This document shows, in pieces, positions 1 to 10,383 of a stretch of 28,445 bases of DNA; positions within the stretch are counted from its first letter, which is position 1, and every line of letters starts with the position of its first letter. The stretch spans positions 84,420 through 112,864 of the forward strand of contig QKYT01000378.1 of the NCBI GenBank assembly GCA_003550305.1, read 5' to 3'. This DNA comes from Glomus cerebriforme (Eukaryota > Glomeromycota > Glomeromycetes > Glomerales > Glomeraceae). The notes beneath the pieces are model-generated. The model had not been told where the DNA came from. It saw only the letters and a program-made list of their open reading frames with translations, and did not search any database. The translations under genes and the position numbers were made by a program.

Positions 1-602
1 AGGATAGTTTTCCTGTTCATAAGGTCTTTGCTGCTTAAAATTTGACATGAAAGTATTTTTTATAATATCATGCTTTTTTACGNGTAANGCNTTAAATAAA
101 GNGTAAAAATTTAATNGCCATTATAAAATATTACTATTAGTATCAAATGACTGACTATCACTATGATTGGTCTACAAAATTTGGGGTTATCTCAAAAATT
201 TAGGGTTAGGGTATAGATTAGCGCATATGGAGTGTTAAAAGCTCTTATTTGACAAAAATTTTATTTTCGTCAAATCCATTTTTGGAAATGATCAGCAAAG
301 ACGGTAAAATCAATCATTTATATGTAAAGTCAAAAATGGCATTATAAACCTCCTTCCAAACTTGCAGAGCAGCCGAAATTACATCTACAGTAAAAATTTA
401 AAAGCTTTATGACGTATTTTTTTTTGAAAAATTACTGCGCCACAAACCTGGCACAGATTTCAGACGTGCTATCGAGAAATGCTTTTTCTTAACTCCTTAT
501 TCATTAAGTATAATTCTCATAAGCTGAAATGTTGAAATTTAAATAAAAATTAAATAGTGGTTTTTTACAATCTGTGATTAATGTAAAATGAAATTTCGAT
601 AT
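1..602. other. Left-edge intergenic stretch, no gene supported
   Basis: AT-rich sequence lying 3' of the METTL5-type gene. It holds five ambiguous bases between about 83 and 116, and two tandem TTAGGG units at 200-211. No open frame here has recognisable protein similarity or splice structure. A 16-codon open stretch on the minus strand (48 to 1) runs off the edge and could be the start of another gene, but it is too short to call. Confidence 0.6.
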
Positions 603-1676
<1,074 letters not shown>

Positions 1677-2043
1677 ATTTGAAATTAATCAAAAGAAAAA
1701 AAATCGATCTGGGTTTCATCAAATTATTACCCGGAAATAAAGTCGAAACTTTCCAAGCCACCATAGTTTCTGTATTACAATAAATTTCGTACGGTATATG
1801 AATTTTGATAATACGTGCTAAAAACTAAAGAGTCTTCAAAACATCAACAAAACCTTTGTGAAAATTTATTTGCCTCCAGATTACGGCTGTAAGCCTTTTA
1901 AACCATTTTTTTTTAATTAATACATTTATTGGTTGGCAGTATTTTAGGTATATAATATAATAAGTTATGGATTTATACCAATGTATTTTCTACAAATAAA
2001 GCTTTCTTTATATTCTTTTTTTAAGGTCGTATAAATTGCCGCC
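1677..2043. promoter_or_regulatory. Shared upstream region of METTL5 and TFB4
   Basis: 367 nt between two divergent start codons, with poly-A/T tracts and no open frame. The TFB4 start codon sits in GCCGCCATG, an unusually GC-rich and strong initiation context for this AT-rich DNA. A bidirectional promoter is inferred from gene orientation only. Confidence 0.5.
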
Positions 2044-3672
2044 ATGAGTGTTTTGAAGGATACCGCGACCGTAAACGAAGGTTGACGGTAACATTCCTAT
2101 TCTTACTTTCCAAATTATACTGGAATAGGCACTTACATATAATCGATTTATTTGTAACCTTTTGTTCTTATCAGATGATGCCAATTTACTCGTTCTGATC
2201 ATCGATACAAATCCATTGATTTGGACGAGATCAGCAAAATCGACGGGTCTATCGCTAAAGGAGGCTTTACGGCATCTTCTGGTATTCATCAACGCTCATT
2301 TGGCATTAAAGCATGACAACGAAGTAGCTGTCATCGCTAGTCATGTTGATGTCAGGTAAATAACCTATAGCATGACTTTTCAATTATATCTTAATTAAAA
2401 CTTATGGTATAATCATTATTTTATTTAGTAAATTTCTATTCCCAATACCTACTCCTCCCAGACTATCCGAAGATACAGATCAGGTGGTGGATTCTAATTT
2501 GTATCAAAGGTTCAAGGTTGTGAATGACCAAGTGATAGGTAATATGAAAGATTTGTTTGAGGATATAACAACACTGAATTCTTATCCTGATAAAGGTGTG
2601 TGTGATAGATAATATTATTGGATTCTTTAATTATACAATTTGTTACTTATACAACTTTATTCTCAACTTGGTAGCGAGTTCGATGATCGCAGGAGCTTTA
2701 TCTATGGCTCTTTGCTGTACGTATTAATCATTGTCTCTTTAATTGATATAAATTGTTCAGATTAAGTAATTTTCTTTTAAATCTATTAAATTTATAATAC
2801 AGATATTAATCGAATTATGAGAGCTGATGAGATTGGTCATATAAAACCTCGAATTTTAATTATATCTATTTCACCGGATTCGCCTTATCAATATATATCT
2901 ATAATGAATTGTATTTTCTCAGCACAAAAATTAGTAAGATCAAATCGAATATAGATGAGTTATATTTATTAAAATTTATATTAATTTAGTGATTCTTAAT
3001 GTTAGGGGATACCAATTGATGTTTGCAAAGTACACGGCGAAGATACAGTATTTCTAAAGCAAGCAGCTCATATAACTGGTGGAAGGTACCTTAAACTACA
3101 GATTCCACAAGGATTCTTACAGTTTTTGATGGTACGTTAGCATTATATATATCAATATAAAATAAACTAGATTATTAATATGTTGTGATTTTATTGTCTA
3201 TTTTTTTTTTTTCATAGATAACCTTTCTCCCTGATCGATTTACGAGAAATTACCAATGCTTACCCGGAGAAGAAAAGGTTGATTTCAGTGCCTCATGTTT
3301 TTGTCATAAAAAAATGATAGATATTGGGTATGTTTGTTCGGTGTGCTTATCAAGTATCCTTTTTAATAAAGCTTTTAATAATAATAATAAAATCCAGTTA
3401 TTTTAATTTCCTTAATTCTTGTAAACTGTCTTCATTAATAAGTTTTTTGCCATCCATTGGAACAGTGCTCAACTTGCAGGTTTGAATTTTTTGTCATTCG
3501 TTATAGGTATTGTAGAAACAATCAATATTTATGAATATTCATGACCTTTTTCTCGTTATTTTATAGAACTAATCTTATATTAGCCTCTGTCAATGAATGT
3601 GGATTGAAGCTTGTAAATGGAATTAAAAAGCTTGATAAAGCTAAAGGCCGAGAAAGTGGGGGAAGTACTTAA
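2044..3672 (+). CDS. TFB4: TFIIH core subunit Tfb4/p34 (GTF2H3)
   Basis: Nine exons: 2044-2080, 2175-2355, 2429-2595, 2675-2716, 2803-2933, 3006-3131, 3218-3353, 3443-3479 and 3567-3672. Phases are consistent and the product is 320 residues (human p34 about 308). The N-terminal von Willebrand A-like fold begins NLLVLIIDTNPLIW and includes VAVIASHVD. The middle has the ALCYINRI and ITGGRYLK stretches typical of p34. The C-terminus carries the cysteine-rich zinc-binding segment CFCHKKMIDIGYVCSVCLS, continuing IFCHPLEQCSTC. The short first exon supplies the start ATG in a strong context and joins in frame by a G/AT split codon. The subunit pairs with p44 in TFIIH, serving RNA polymerase II initiation and nucleotide excision repair (family knowledge). 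Confidence 0.95.
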
Positions 3673-4233
3673 AATCACAAAGAAATCGGAAATTTTTTAG
3701 AAATTTGCACAAAAAAAAATATATATATATAATATTATACAATAAATTTATCCTTTATTTTTCTTAATTTTGATCATTACATTTAATATCGAATTATCAT
3801 ATAATTTTTTAAAATTTCATATAGAATTTTTAAGTATAAATAGTTTGATAAAAGTCGTATGATAATCTGTATTTTGTATATGGCTTATCATATATATTAA
3901 TCTCAATGAAATTGTTGAAATAGGATAGTTAATTGCATCACTTTCATATGCTTTTTTTTCAAATATGCTATCAAAATTATAGTTAACATTTAAGAATATT
4001 CAATAAAAATTTTTTACCGAAACATATTAAAAATTTTATTGATCAATATAACATCAACAAAAGTAATAGATGTAACAATCATACCATAGTTTACATTTAT
4101 TTACAATGGTGTCAAAAAGTGTAGCTGTAATATTGATTAATAAATTATAATTCCACTAAAAATGAATGAAAAGTGAAAATCACTATACATAATAAAATAT
4201 TAACGTATTTGACAAAATAATTTAACTTTTTTT
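3673..4233. other. Convergent intergenic region between TFB4 and tropomyosin
   Basis: About 560 nt of very AT-rich 3' sequence shared by two convergent genes, with a short TA run near 3720-3730 and an AATAAA-like element near 3740. No gene, RNA or mobile element is visible. Confidence 0.5.
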
Positions 4234-5123
4234 TCAAATTTCATCGATTTGTTTCAGTGTAGCCTCCAATTCTTCATTCTTCTTTTTAAATTCCTGCTCC
4301 AATTCTTCAAGTTTCTTTTCTAAATCAGCTTTATCGGATTCAAGAGTGTTACATTTACGTTCAAAGTGTTCAGCTTTAACATCTGTTTGGCGTAATCTTA
4401 AAATAATTACATTAAAATATTAATTAAATATTATTTCAAAAAAAAAAAAATCATATATATACATATTAGATCCTGATAGTAATAAAATAAACCCCTTACT
4501 TTTCGGTAGTTTCCTTCAAATTCTTTTCAGTGGTATCCAATTCATTTTCAAGTATAGAAATTTTTCTTTGAAGAGCTTCAGTGGTATTTGAAGTAGATTC
4601 TTCTTCCTCTTTCGCAGATTTAAGATCACTAATTTTTTTATCAGCACGTTCAACTTCAGCTTCCAAAAGTGAAATTTTATTGGTAAGGGAAATAATTTCT
4701 TGTTCCTTTACGATTATTTCTTCTCTAGCCTTTTTTAATTCAGCTTCAGCATTTTCAGCGCGTTGAGCATTTGCATCAGACTCAGCGCGAAGCGAGTTGA
4801 TTTTCTATAAGCAAAAATCAGAATATAAATGATATCACTGACATATATGACGTATATAATAGTCAAGATTCTTTTCGCGCTCACAAGTTATTTTAATAAT
4901 ATAGCTTTAAAAAAAATGATTGTTGAAACAATGGCAAGGAATTCGAGCAAAACTACGCGGTTAAAGAATAAAAAGATAACCTTAACTACATCGCAACTTT
5001 GAGTTGCATTACAGGAATAAACGACCAACCATCTTTAACTAGTTATAAAAAGATGCTAAGAATATACTGCCAATAAGAAATAAAAATAAAAGATAATTTA
5101 CTTACTTCCTTAAATTTATCCAT
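4234..5123 (-). CDS. Tropomyosin (short fungal form)
   Basis: Three exons: 5123-5106, 4804-4500 and 4396-4234, giving 161 residues, the length of fission yeast Cdc8. The protein is a continuous coiled coil of charged heptads with no proline. It begins MDKFKEKINSLRAESDANAQ, and the segment ETTEKLRQTDVKAEHFER is nearly the same as in Cdc8. Tropomyosin dimers polymerise along formin-made actin cables and rings, controlling myosin access and filament stability (family knowledge). The first exon encodes only six residues and is followed by a 301-nt intron, the longest intron modelled here apart from the distorted one in the cysteine-rich gene. That intron could carry regulatory sequence. The gene is divergent to CPSF30. 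Confidence 0.95.
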
Positions 5124-5503
5124 GTCTTAAATAAATGAACAAGTAAGAGAAGAAATGAATAAATAGTAAAAATGATTGTTCGAACTTTAAGGTTTGAAGT
5201 CACGTGGTTATAGGATCTTTATATGCATAAATTATTATTAATTGATTATAAATATTAGCATATAATGAAGTATAATTTCAATCGCAAACTTTTTTGATTG
5301 ATATTTTAAAGTTTCAAAAGTGTTAGATTGTGTTTTCGTTCAAAAATAATTAGAATCACGAATATTTTGTTCCGCCTGAAGATATAGTATAGAATATTTT
5401 TGAAAGTAGTCTTTTGTTGTAGATTTAAAGGATTTTTATCGAAATTGTATCAAAAAACAATATAATTTAATAAAGTTTTTTTTTGAGTTTTCATCATTTA
5501 AAC
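5124..5503. promoter_or_regulatory. Shared upstream region of tropomyosin and CPSF30
   Basis: 380 nt between divergent start codons, AT-rich and without an open frame. It carries one TCACGTG element (5200-5206), about 78 nt upstream of the tropomyosin ATG. Confidence 0.45.
5200..5206. promoter_or_regulatory. TCACGTG E-box-like element
   Basis: CACGTG palindrome with a leading T, the type of site bound by Cbf1/Tye7-class bHLH factors in fungi. It lies upstream of tropomyosin. The hexamer is expected only about once per 20 kb at this base composition, but a single site is weak evidence. Confidence 0.3.
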
Positions 5504-6778
5504 ATGCCTGATACAGATTTTTTCCATACAAATGACAAAAATTATAGTTTTGATTTTGAAGATTACATTAAGACAGAAATAGGTCTAGGTATTAATAGCG
5601 ACTCAGGTATTTAAAAGTTTCTTATAACAAAATAATTTTAATCAGTGGATGGATATCTTTTTTAATCCCTTTTTTTGTTTTTTTTTTTAACCATTTAGAT
5701 CAAATTTGTCAAGACTTCTTAAGAGGAACATGTACGAAAGGCATGAAGTGTGAATTCAAGCATACTACAAATTTTCGTGAAAAAGCTGTAGTATGCAAAC
5801 ATTGGCTACGCGGACTTTGTAAAAAAGGAGACCAATGTGAATTCTTGCACGAATTTAATATGAGAAAGATGCCTGAATGTTGGTTCTATTCTAGATACGG
5901 TGAATGTAGTAATGAGGATTGTATGTACCTACATATAGATCCGGAAAGTAAAATAAAAGAATGTGCTTGGTACGCGAGAGGATTTTGTAAACATGGTAAA
6001 TTATATTATTCAAATGATAAAATTCTTTTAAACTATATATATATATATATATATATATTTACTTTTTACGATTAATTCTTATTATTTTATTTTTTAGGTC
6101 CACACTGTAGGCATAAACATGTACGAAAAGTTGTATGTCAATTGTACTTGAGCGGATTCTGCCCAAAAGGATCAGATTGCCCTAACGGACAGTAAGTACT
6201 TTATATATAGAATTTATTACCGGTATTTATAAAATTTAAAAAATTGGCTTTATTGTTGTTTATCACAATTTATTTTCATTAGTCCAAAATATGAATTACC
6301 CACCGTACAACGTGAACATGATGGACCTGAAGATGAAGGAATTCAAAAATATTCTATGGAAAGTGAAGAAGTAAGAATGAAAAATTAAATTTTTACATAT
6401 ATGTATTTTTTAAAATAACATAATATCTAACTATTTTGTTGATAAAGAATCAAAGATTGGGACAGCAACAGCAACAAACACCGCCACAACAGCAACAGCA
6501 ATATCAGCAACATCAACATCAGCAGCAGCAACAGCACCAACATCAACAACATCAACAGCAACAACATCAACATCAACATCAACATCAACATCAACAGCAG
6601 CATCACAATTACCGGTCTTTAGCTGAAGTAACGTGTTTCAAGGTATGCATGTTTTGCATGTTAAGAACAAATTATCTATATAATTAATATTAATTCTTTT
6701 TTTTTTTTTTTAACTTAGTGTGGAGAAAAAGGACATTTTGCAAACAGATGCCCAAAAGGACAAGGAAACCGTTATTAG
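5504..6778 (+). CDS. YTH1: CPSF30/Yth1 mRNA 3'-end processing zinc-finger protein
   Basis: Six exons: 5504-5606, 5699-5995, 6098-6191, 6283-6370, 6448-6642 and 6719-6778, giving 278 residues. Five CCCH fingers run from about residue 38 to 165, for example CQDFLRGTCTKGMKCEFKH and VCKHWLRGLCKKGDQCEFLH. The fifth finger's histidine (H165) is encoded by a codon split across an intron. A C-terminal CCHC zinc knuckle (CFKCGEKGHFANRC, from about 257) is present, as in animal CPSF30 and unlike the shorter budding-yeast protein. Between fingers and knuckle lies a Gln/His tract of about 50 residues encoded by CAG/CAA/CAT repeats. The protein binds the AAUAAA poly(A) signal within the cleavage and polyadenylation factor (family knowledge). 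Confidence 0.95.
6034..6058. repeat. (TA)n microsatellite in CPSF30 intron 3
   Basis: An uninterrupted TA run of about twelve units inside the intron between exons 2 and 3 of the CPSF30 gene. Confidence 0.85.
6463..6605 (+). repeat. CAN trinucleotide repeat coding a poly-Gln/His tract
   Basis: Imperfect run of CAA, CAG and CAT codons, nearly every codon starting with CA, coding a Gln/His-rich linker in CPSF30. A run of alternating CAT and CAA codons near 6565-6595 is the most regular part and is likely to vary in length between isolates. Confidence 0.9.
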
Positions 6779-7321
6779 TCAGGTGAATAAAAAAAGATTA
6801 ATTTGTTCTATTCTGGTTTTAATTGTTTCGTTGTTGTTTAAATTAGTGAAATAAAATTTAATTTGTACTGGTTATGATATCACTGGTAATTGTACCCGTG
6901 TGTGAAAATGTCAGTTTTTAATAAAGAAATTTCAGAAATTTAGTATCTGGTATATTTTTTTCTATTACATTACGATTATATTCTCTTAATACTATATATG
7001 ATTCTTTTGTTATCCCGTAAAATATATTATTTATAAGCTTGATTCATTTCTAAATGCACAATATGATTTCACTAATACTCACAAAAAAAACCAATAATGA
7101 TTACGAAAAAAAAATAGATATGAATTCTAAGAAATATTTGAGAGAAAAAATTTGATTAAAAATATGATATAATAATTAAAAAGAGAGGGAGATATATATA
7201 ATTATGCCATTTTAATGAAATTGTATGATTGAATTGATTATCTAATGTCGTCTTTTTTTTATAAATACAACTTTTTTTATATTAGTTAAAATTAGGGTAT
7301 ACTGATTTAATAAATATTATA
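6779..7321. other. Convergent intergenic region
   Basis: About 540 nt of AT-rich 3' sequence between CPSF30 and the minus-strand membrane protein gene. AATAAA-type elements near 6850 and 6919 could serve CPSF30 polyadenylation. No gene is seen. Confidence 0.5.
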
Positions 7322-7831
7322 TTATTGAGGTATTATAGTACTATTTCTGCCTCTAACTACAGCTTCAGCATAACTTGGTAATTGTTCATCATCCGGGTCA
7401 CTTGGTCTATAAGTAACCATTTCATCAATTGTTGGATCATTTAAACTTCTTCTATCATCATTTAATTGAGTTAAATCTCTATTTCCAATTACTCCTTTAT
7501 TCTCTCCTCTTTTTAACCAAAATATCATAAATAATAACCCACTCAAAATAATTATTAATCCAATTGTACCTAATAAAGCAGTTACTAAAACATTTGTTGA
7601 GCTTGAAGTAGTATTAGAGGTATCAGCAGCGGCATCTCTAACAGTTGTAGTTACAATACTTGATGCTATTTCTGTTATTGTTGCCGTTACTTTATCAGGT
7701 GTTATGACCGGCGTTTCAAATTGTTGTACTGAAGCCGAATCTGTAGGTGTAGGTGAGGGAAACAAAGAACCTTCACTATCTATTGAAGAACTTTCTAACT
7801 GACGTTTGATGATTCCATACTTGTATGACAT
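7322..7831 (-). CDS. Intronless single-pass membrane protein with LPSY tail motif (hypothetical)
   Basis: One uninterrupted frame of 169 residues; I do not recognise the family. Residues 11-80 are rich in Ser/Thr/Pro with one N-glycosylation sequon (NTT at 73). One hydrophobic segment at about 81-106 is followed by a KR-containing acidic/basic tail. The tail holds DDEQLPSYAEAV (147-158), an L-P-x-Y motif of the kind bound by WW domains of Rsp5/NEDD4 ubiquitin ligases. There is no clear N-terminal signal peptide. The first ten residues end in KR, and an in-frame TGA lies upstream, so the start is set unless an unseen upstream exon supplies a signal. The layout resembles small fungal cell-surface sensors (Mid2/Wsc-like), but I see no specific homology. 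It is the only complete gene here without an intron. Confidence 0.75.
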   Translation of the reverse strand: MSYKYGIIKRQLESSSIDSEGSLFPSPTPTDSASVQQFETPVITPDKVTATITEIASSIVTTTVRDAAADTSNTTSSSTNVLVTALLGTIGLIIILSGLLFMIFWLKRGENKGVIGNRDLTQLNDDRRSLNDPTIDEMVTYRPSDPDDEQLPSYAEAVVRGRNSTIIPQ

Positions 7832-8606
7832 CGAATAAATATTTATTTTCTTGAATTTTCATTAGGGAATTTTAGAAAGTTGTGTAATAAGTTTCGAATA
7901 TCGAAACCGATATTTAACCACAGTACGATTGCAAGTACAATTAGTTAAAAATTAACGAAAGAATATGATAATTATTGAAGAAATTTGAAACAACCCAATA
8001 AAGTTAATAACTTGTTTATCATAAATTGACAAGAATAATGAGTCGTGTGATTAAAGCATCTTCCAATCGTTATTCACATATTTACGTCATGTGATCCAGC
8101 TTAAGGCCAGCTTAAATTACATGGATGTTTTTGTCGCATCAAAAGAAATTTTGTTCGAATAATTTGTCGTTTTATATTAAAATGATGAAAGTGCATTAAG
8201 CGCCACATCAAAAGGTAATTTTATCTAAAAAAAAATCTTTAAATATGGGGAAAGCCGAATTATCTAAAATCTAATGTAACGTGAATTATCTAAATTCGAT
8301 CTTAATTTGTAATAAATCTTGTAAAATTACTTGTGTATAATATCTTTTGTTTGGGTGCGCCTTTCCTTTAACTGATTTGAATTAGTTTTATACAGAAATT
8401 AAGAAAAGGACAATCATATGCACTTGACCACAAGTACTTAATCTTCCCGTAGTTATATCCGCTGATCAATTATCTATAGATAACAAGCCACAGATTTTGA
8501 ATCTATTGATCAAATAATTTTCATATAAACAGAACATCTCCTTATTTCAAAGAAGTTAAACTTCTCGTTTTTCCCCTTTTTTTTCTTAACAAAATTTATT
8601 ATAACA
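7832..8606. promoter_or_regulatory. Shared upstream region of the membrane protein and carrier genes
   Basis: 775 nt between divergent starts. It contains a TTACGTCA element (8082-8089), a CREB/ATF-like half palindrome, and two copies of GAATTATCTAAA near 8258 and 8282. A pyrimidine-rich block ends just before the carrier ATG. No open frame is convincing. Confidence 0.4.
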
Positions 8607-10031
8607 ATGTCTCCTCCTTCTGGTAAATCGGAATCTGGTCTTGCTCGTTTATTAGGTTCAGGTACTTCTGGGATATTAGAACTATTTATATTTCATCCTA
8701 TTGATACTGTAGCCAAACGGTTAATGACAAACCCTAACAAGGTACGGCATTATTCATTATTCTCTATTTATTTTTCAAAAAAAAACATTTTTTTAATTAG
8801 TTGTTTTTATAGGTTTTTGTATCGGGAGCACCTTTTTCTCAAGGTCTCAGGAACCTTGATACGGTCATATTCAAGGTAGATATTTATATGATACAATTGA
8901 AATATTTATTATTCAAACTAAATAAATATTTTTTTTTAAAAAAAAAAATTTTGCGTAGAATGCTTCTTCTGCATCTGTATTGAGAAAATACACATCACTA
9001 TTTCCGGGTTTAGGATATGCTGGAGGATATAAAGTCCTCCAACGTATTTATAAATATGGAGGTCAACCTTACGTAAAAGATTACCTTAATGTTCATCACA
9101 AAGATACTTTTTATAGAATATTTGGTGAAAAAAGTGGTAAAACTATAATACATGCCACAGCCGGAAGGTAATTTTACCAGTTAAAAAAATTTTTTCTCTT
9201 TTCGGCGTAAAGATAGGTCTCTTATTCTTCATTATTATTTTAGTATAATCGGTATTGGTGAAGTGGCCCTTCTTCCACTAGACGTTTTGAAAATTAAACG
9301 TCAAACTGCTCCTGAAACTTTGAAAGGACGTAATATTTTTAAAATCTTTTGGGATGAAGGATTAGGGCTTTACAGGTAAATGTATTTATTTTTTTTTCGC
9401 ATTTGAAACTAAACGAAACTAACAAACTTTTCCTTCTGATAATAAAACAGAGGTGGTCTTTGGACAGCAGCACGTAATGCTCCTGGTAGTTTTGCTTTGG
9501 TAAATATATATATCTATTCTTTATATTTACACATACATATGCTAATATTTGTCTCTTTCTGCCCTTATTCTCTTATAGTTTGGAGGATCAGCTTTTGTGA
9601 AAGAATATTTATTTGGGCTAAAAGATTATTCCAAAGCAACATTTTTCCAAAATTTCTGTGCTTCAATTGGTGGAGCTATAGCTTCCATTTCTGTAGCTCA
9701 ACCACTTGATGTAGTGAAAACTCGTATTCAAAACAGACCTTTCGACGCCCCTGAAAGCGGTGTACAAATTATCAAGAATATGATTAAATATGAAGGTAAC
9801 TTATATTTTTGCTACTTCTTTGATTATAATAATTCAAATTATTCTTACATTCTCATTTTCTGTGTTGTTTTGTTAGGAACTACGTCTTTTTTCAAGGGTA
9901 TAACACCTAAATTAATAGTAATCGGACCTAAATTGGTATTTTCATTCACTGTGGCTCAACAATTAATTCCTTTACTAGATAATTTCTTTGTAGCTCAAGG
10001 AATTATTTCTAAACCTACTCAATCCCTTTAA
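8607..10031 (+). CDS. Mitochondrial carrier family (SLC25) protein, tricarboxylate-carrier-like
   Basis: Seven exons: 8607-8741, 8813-8875, 8959-9167, 9244-9375, 9451-9499, 9579-9795 and 9877-10031, giving 319 residues, a normal carrier length. The three repeats carry Px[DE]xx[KR]-type signatures: PIDTVAK (about 31), PLDVLKIK (about 147) and PLDVVKTR (about 238). The middle has FPGLGYAGGYKVLQRIYKYG and the fifth exon region reads TAARNAPGSFALFGGSAFVK, which I associate with the fungal group around yeast YFR045W and predicted tricarboxylate carriers. That subfamily call is from memory and tentative; membership of SLC25 is secure. Carriers exchange metabolites across the inner mitochondrial membrane. 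The start is the first ATG, and residues 11 on (GLARLLGSGTSGILELFIFH) match the first helix. Confidence 0.88.
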
Positions 10032-10383
10032 ATATTCTTTAAGAAAAAAAGTGGAATTTAAAGAATTTAAAAATTTTTTCCCTACTTTACCAATATTTTG
10101 TTTACCAATATTTGAGAATAAAATATATAGAATAATATAATAGTTTGTTAATATTTAGGATTCTAAATAAAATAATTCTATAATTACATAAATCTTTATT
10201 TCATCCTTAGGATTTTAAATAAAATAAATAATTCTTCTATAAATGAATCTTTATTTCATCATAAATTTCCAAATGTGTGATAAACTTATAATTTTCGCGC
10301 AACGTGACGATCTATTATGGCCAGAATTGTAGTTGATCGTCATATATATTTGGTTTCGCACATTTTCAAGCGGCGACCAAAAC
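10032..10383. other. Intergenic region between carrier and TAF5
   Basis: About 350 nt between two genes on the same strand. It holds an imperfect tandem repeat (10155-10261) and then the TAF5 leader. No gene is visible. Confidence 0.5.
10155..10261. repeat. Imperfect tandem duplication, unit about 52-55 nt
   Basis: The block beginning TTAGGATTCTAAATAAAATA (10155-10206) recurs as TTAGGATTTTAAATAAAATA (10207-10261). Both end in AATCTTTATTTCATC. The copies differ by a few substitutions and small insertions. The repeat lies between the carrier stop codon and the TAF5 start. Confidence 0.8.

Noticed and set aside
1..48. Possible gene start on the minus strand (MSNFKQQRPYEQ..) or, on the plus strand, a BTB-like fragment (SFPVHKVFAA)
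   Set aside because: Only 11-16 codons are visible, the two readings compete, and neither has splice or downstream support inside the window.
83..116. Cluster of five N bases
   Set aside because: Looks like low-quality consensus at a contig edge rather than biology.
2008..2292. 94-codon open frame on the minus strand
   Set aside because: Lies opposite exons 1 and 2 of TFB4; no similarity of its own.
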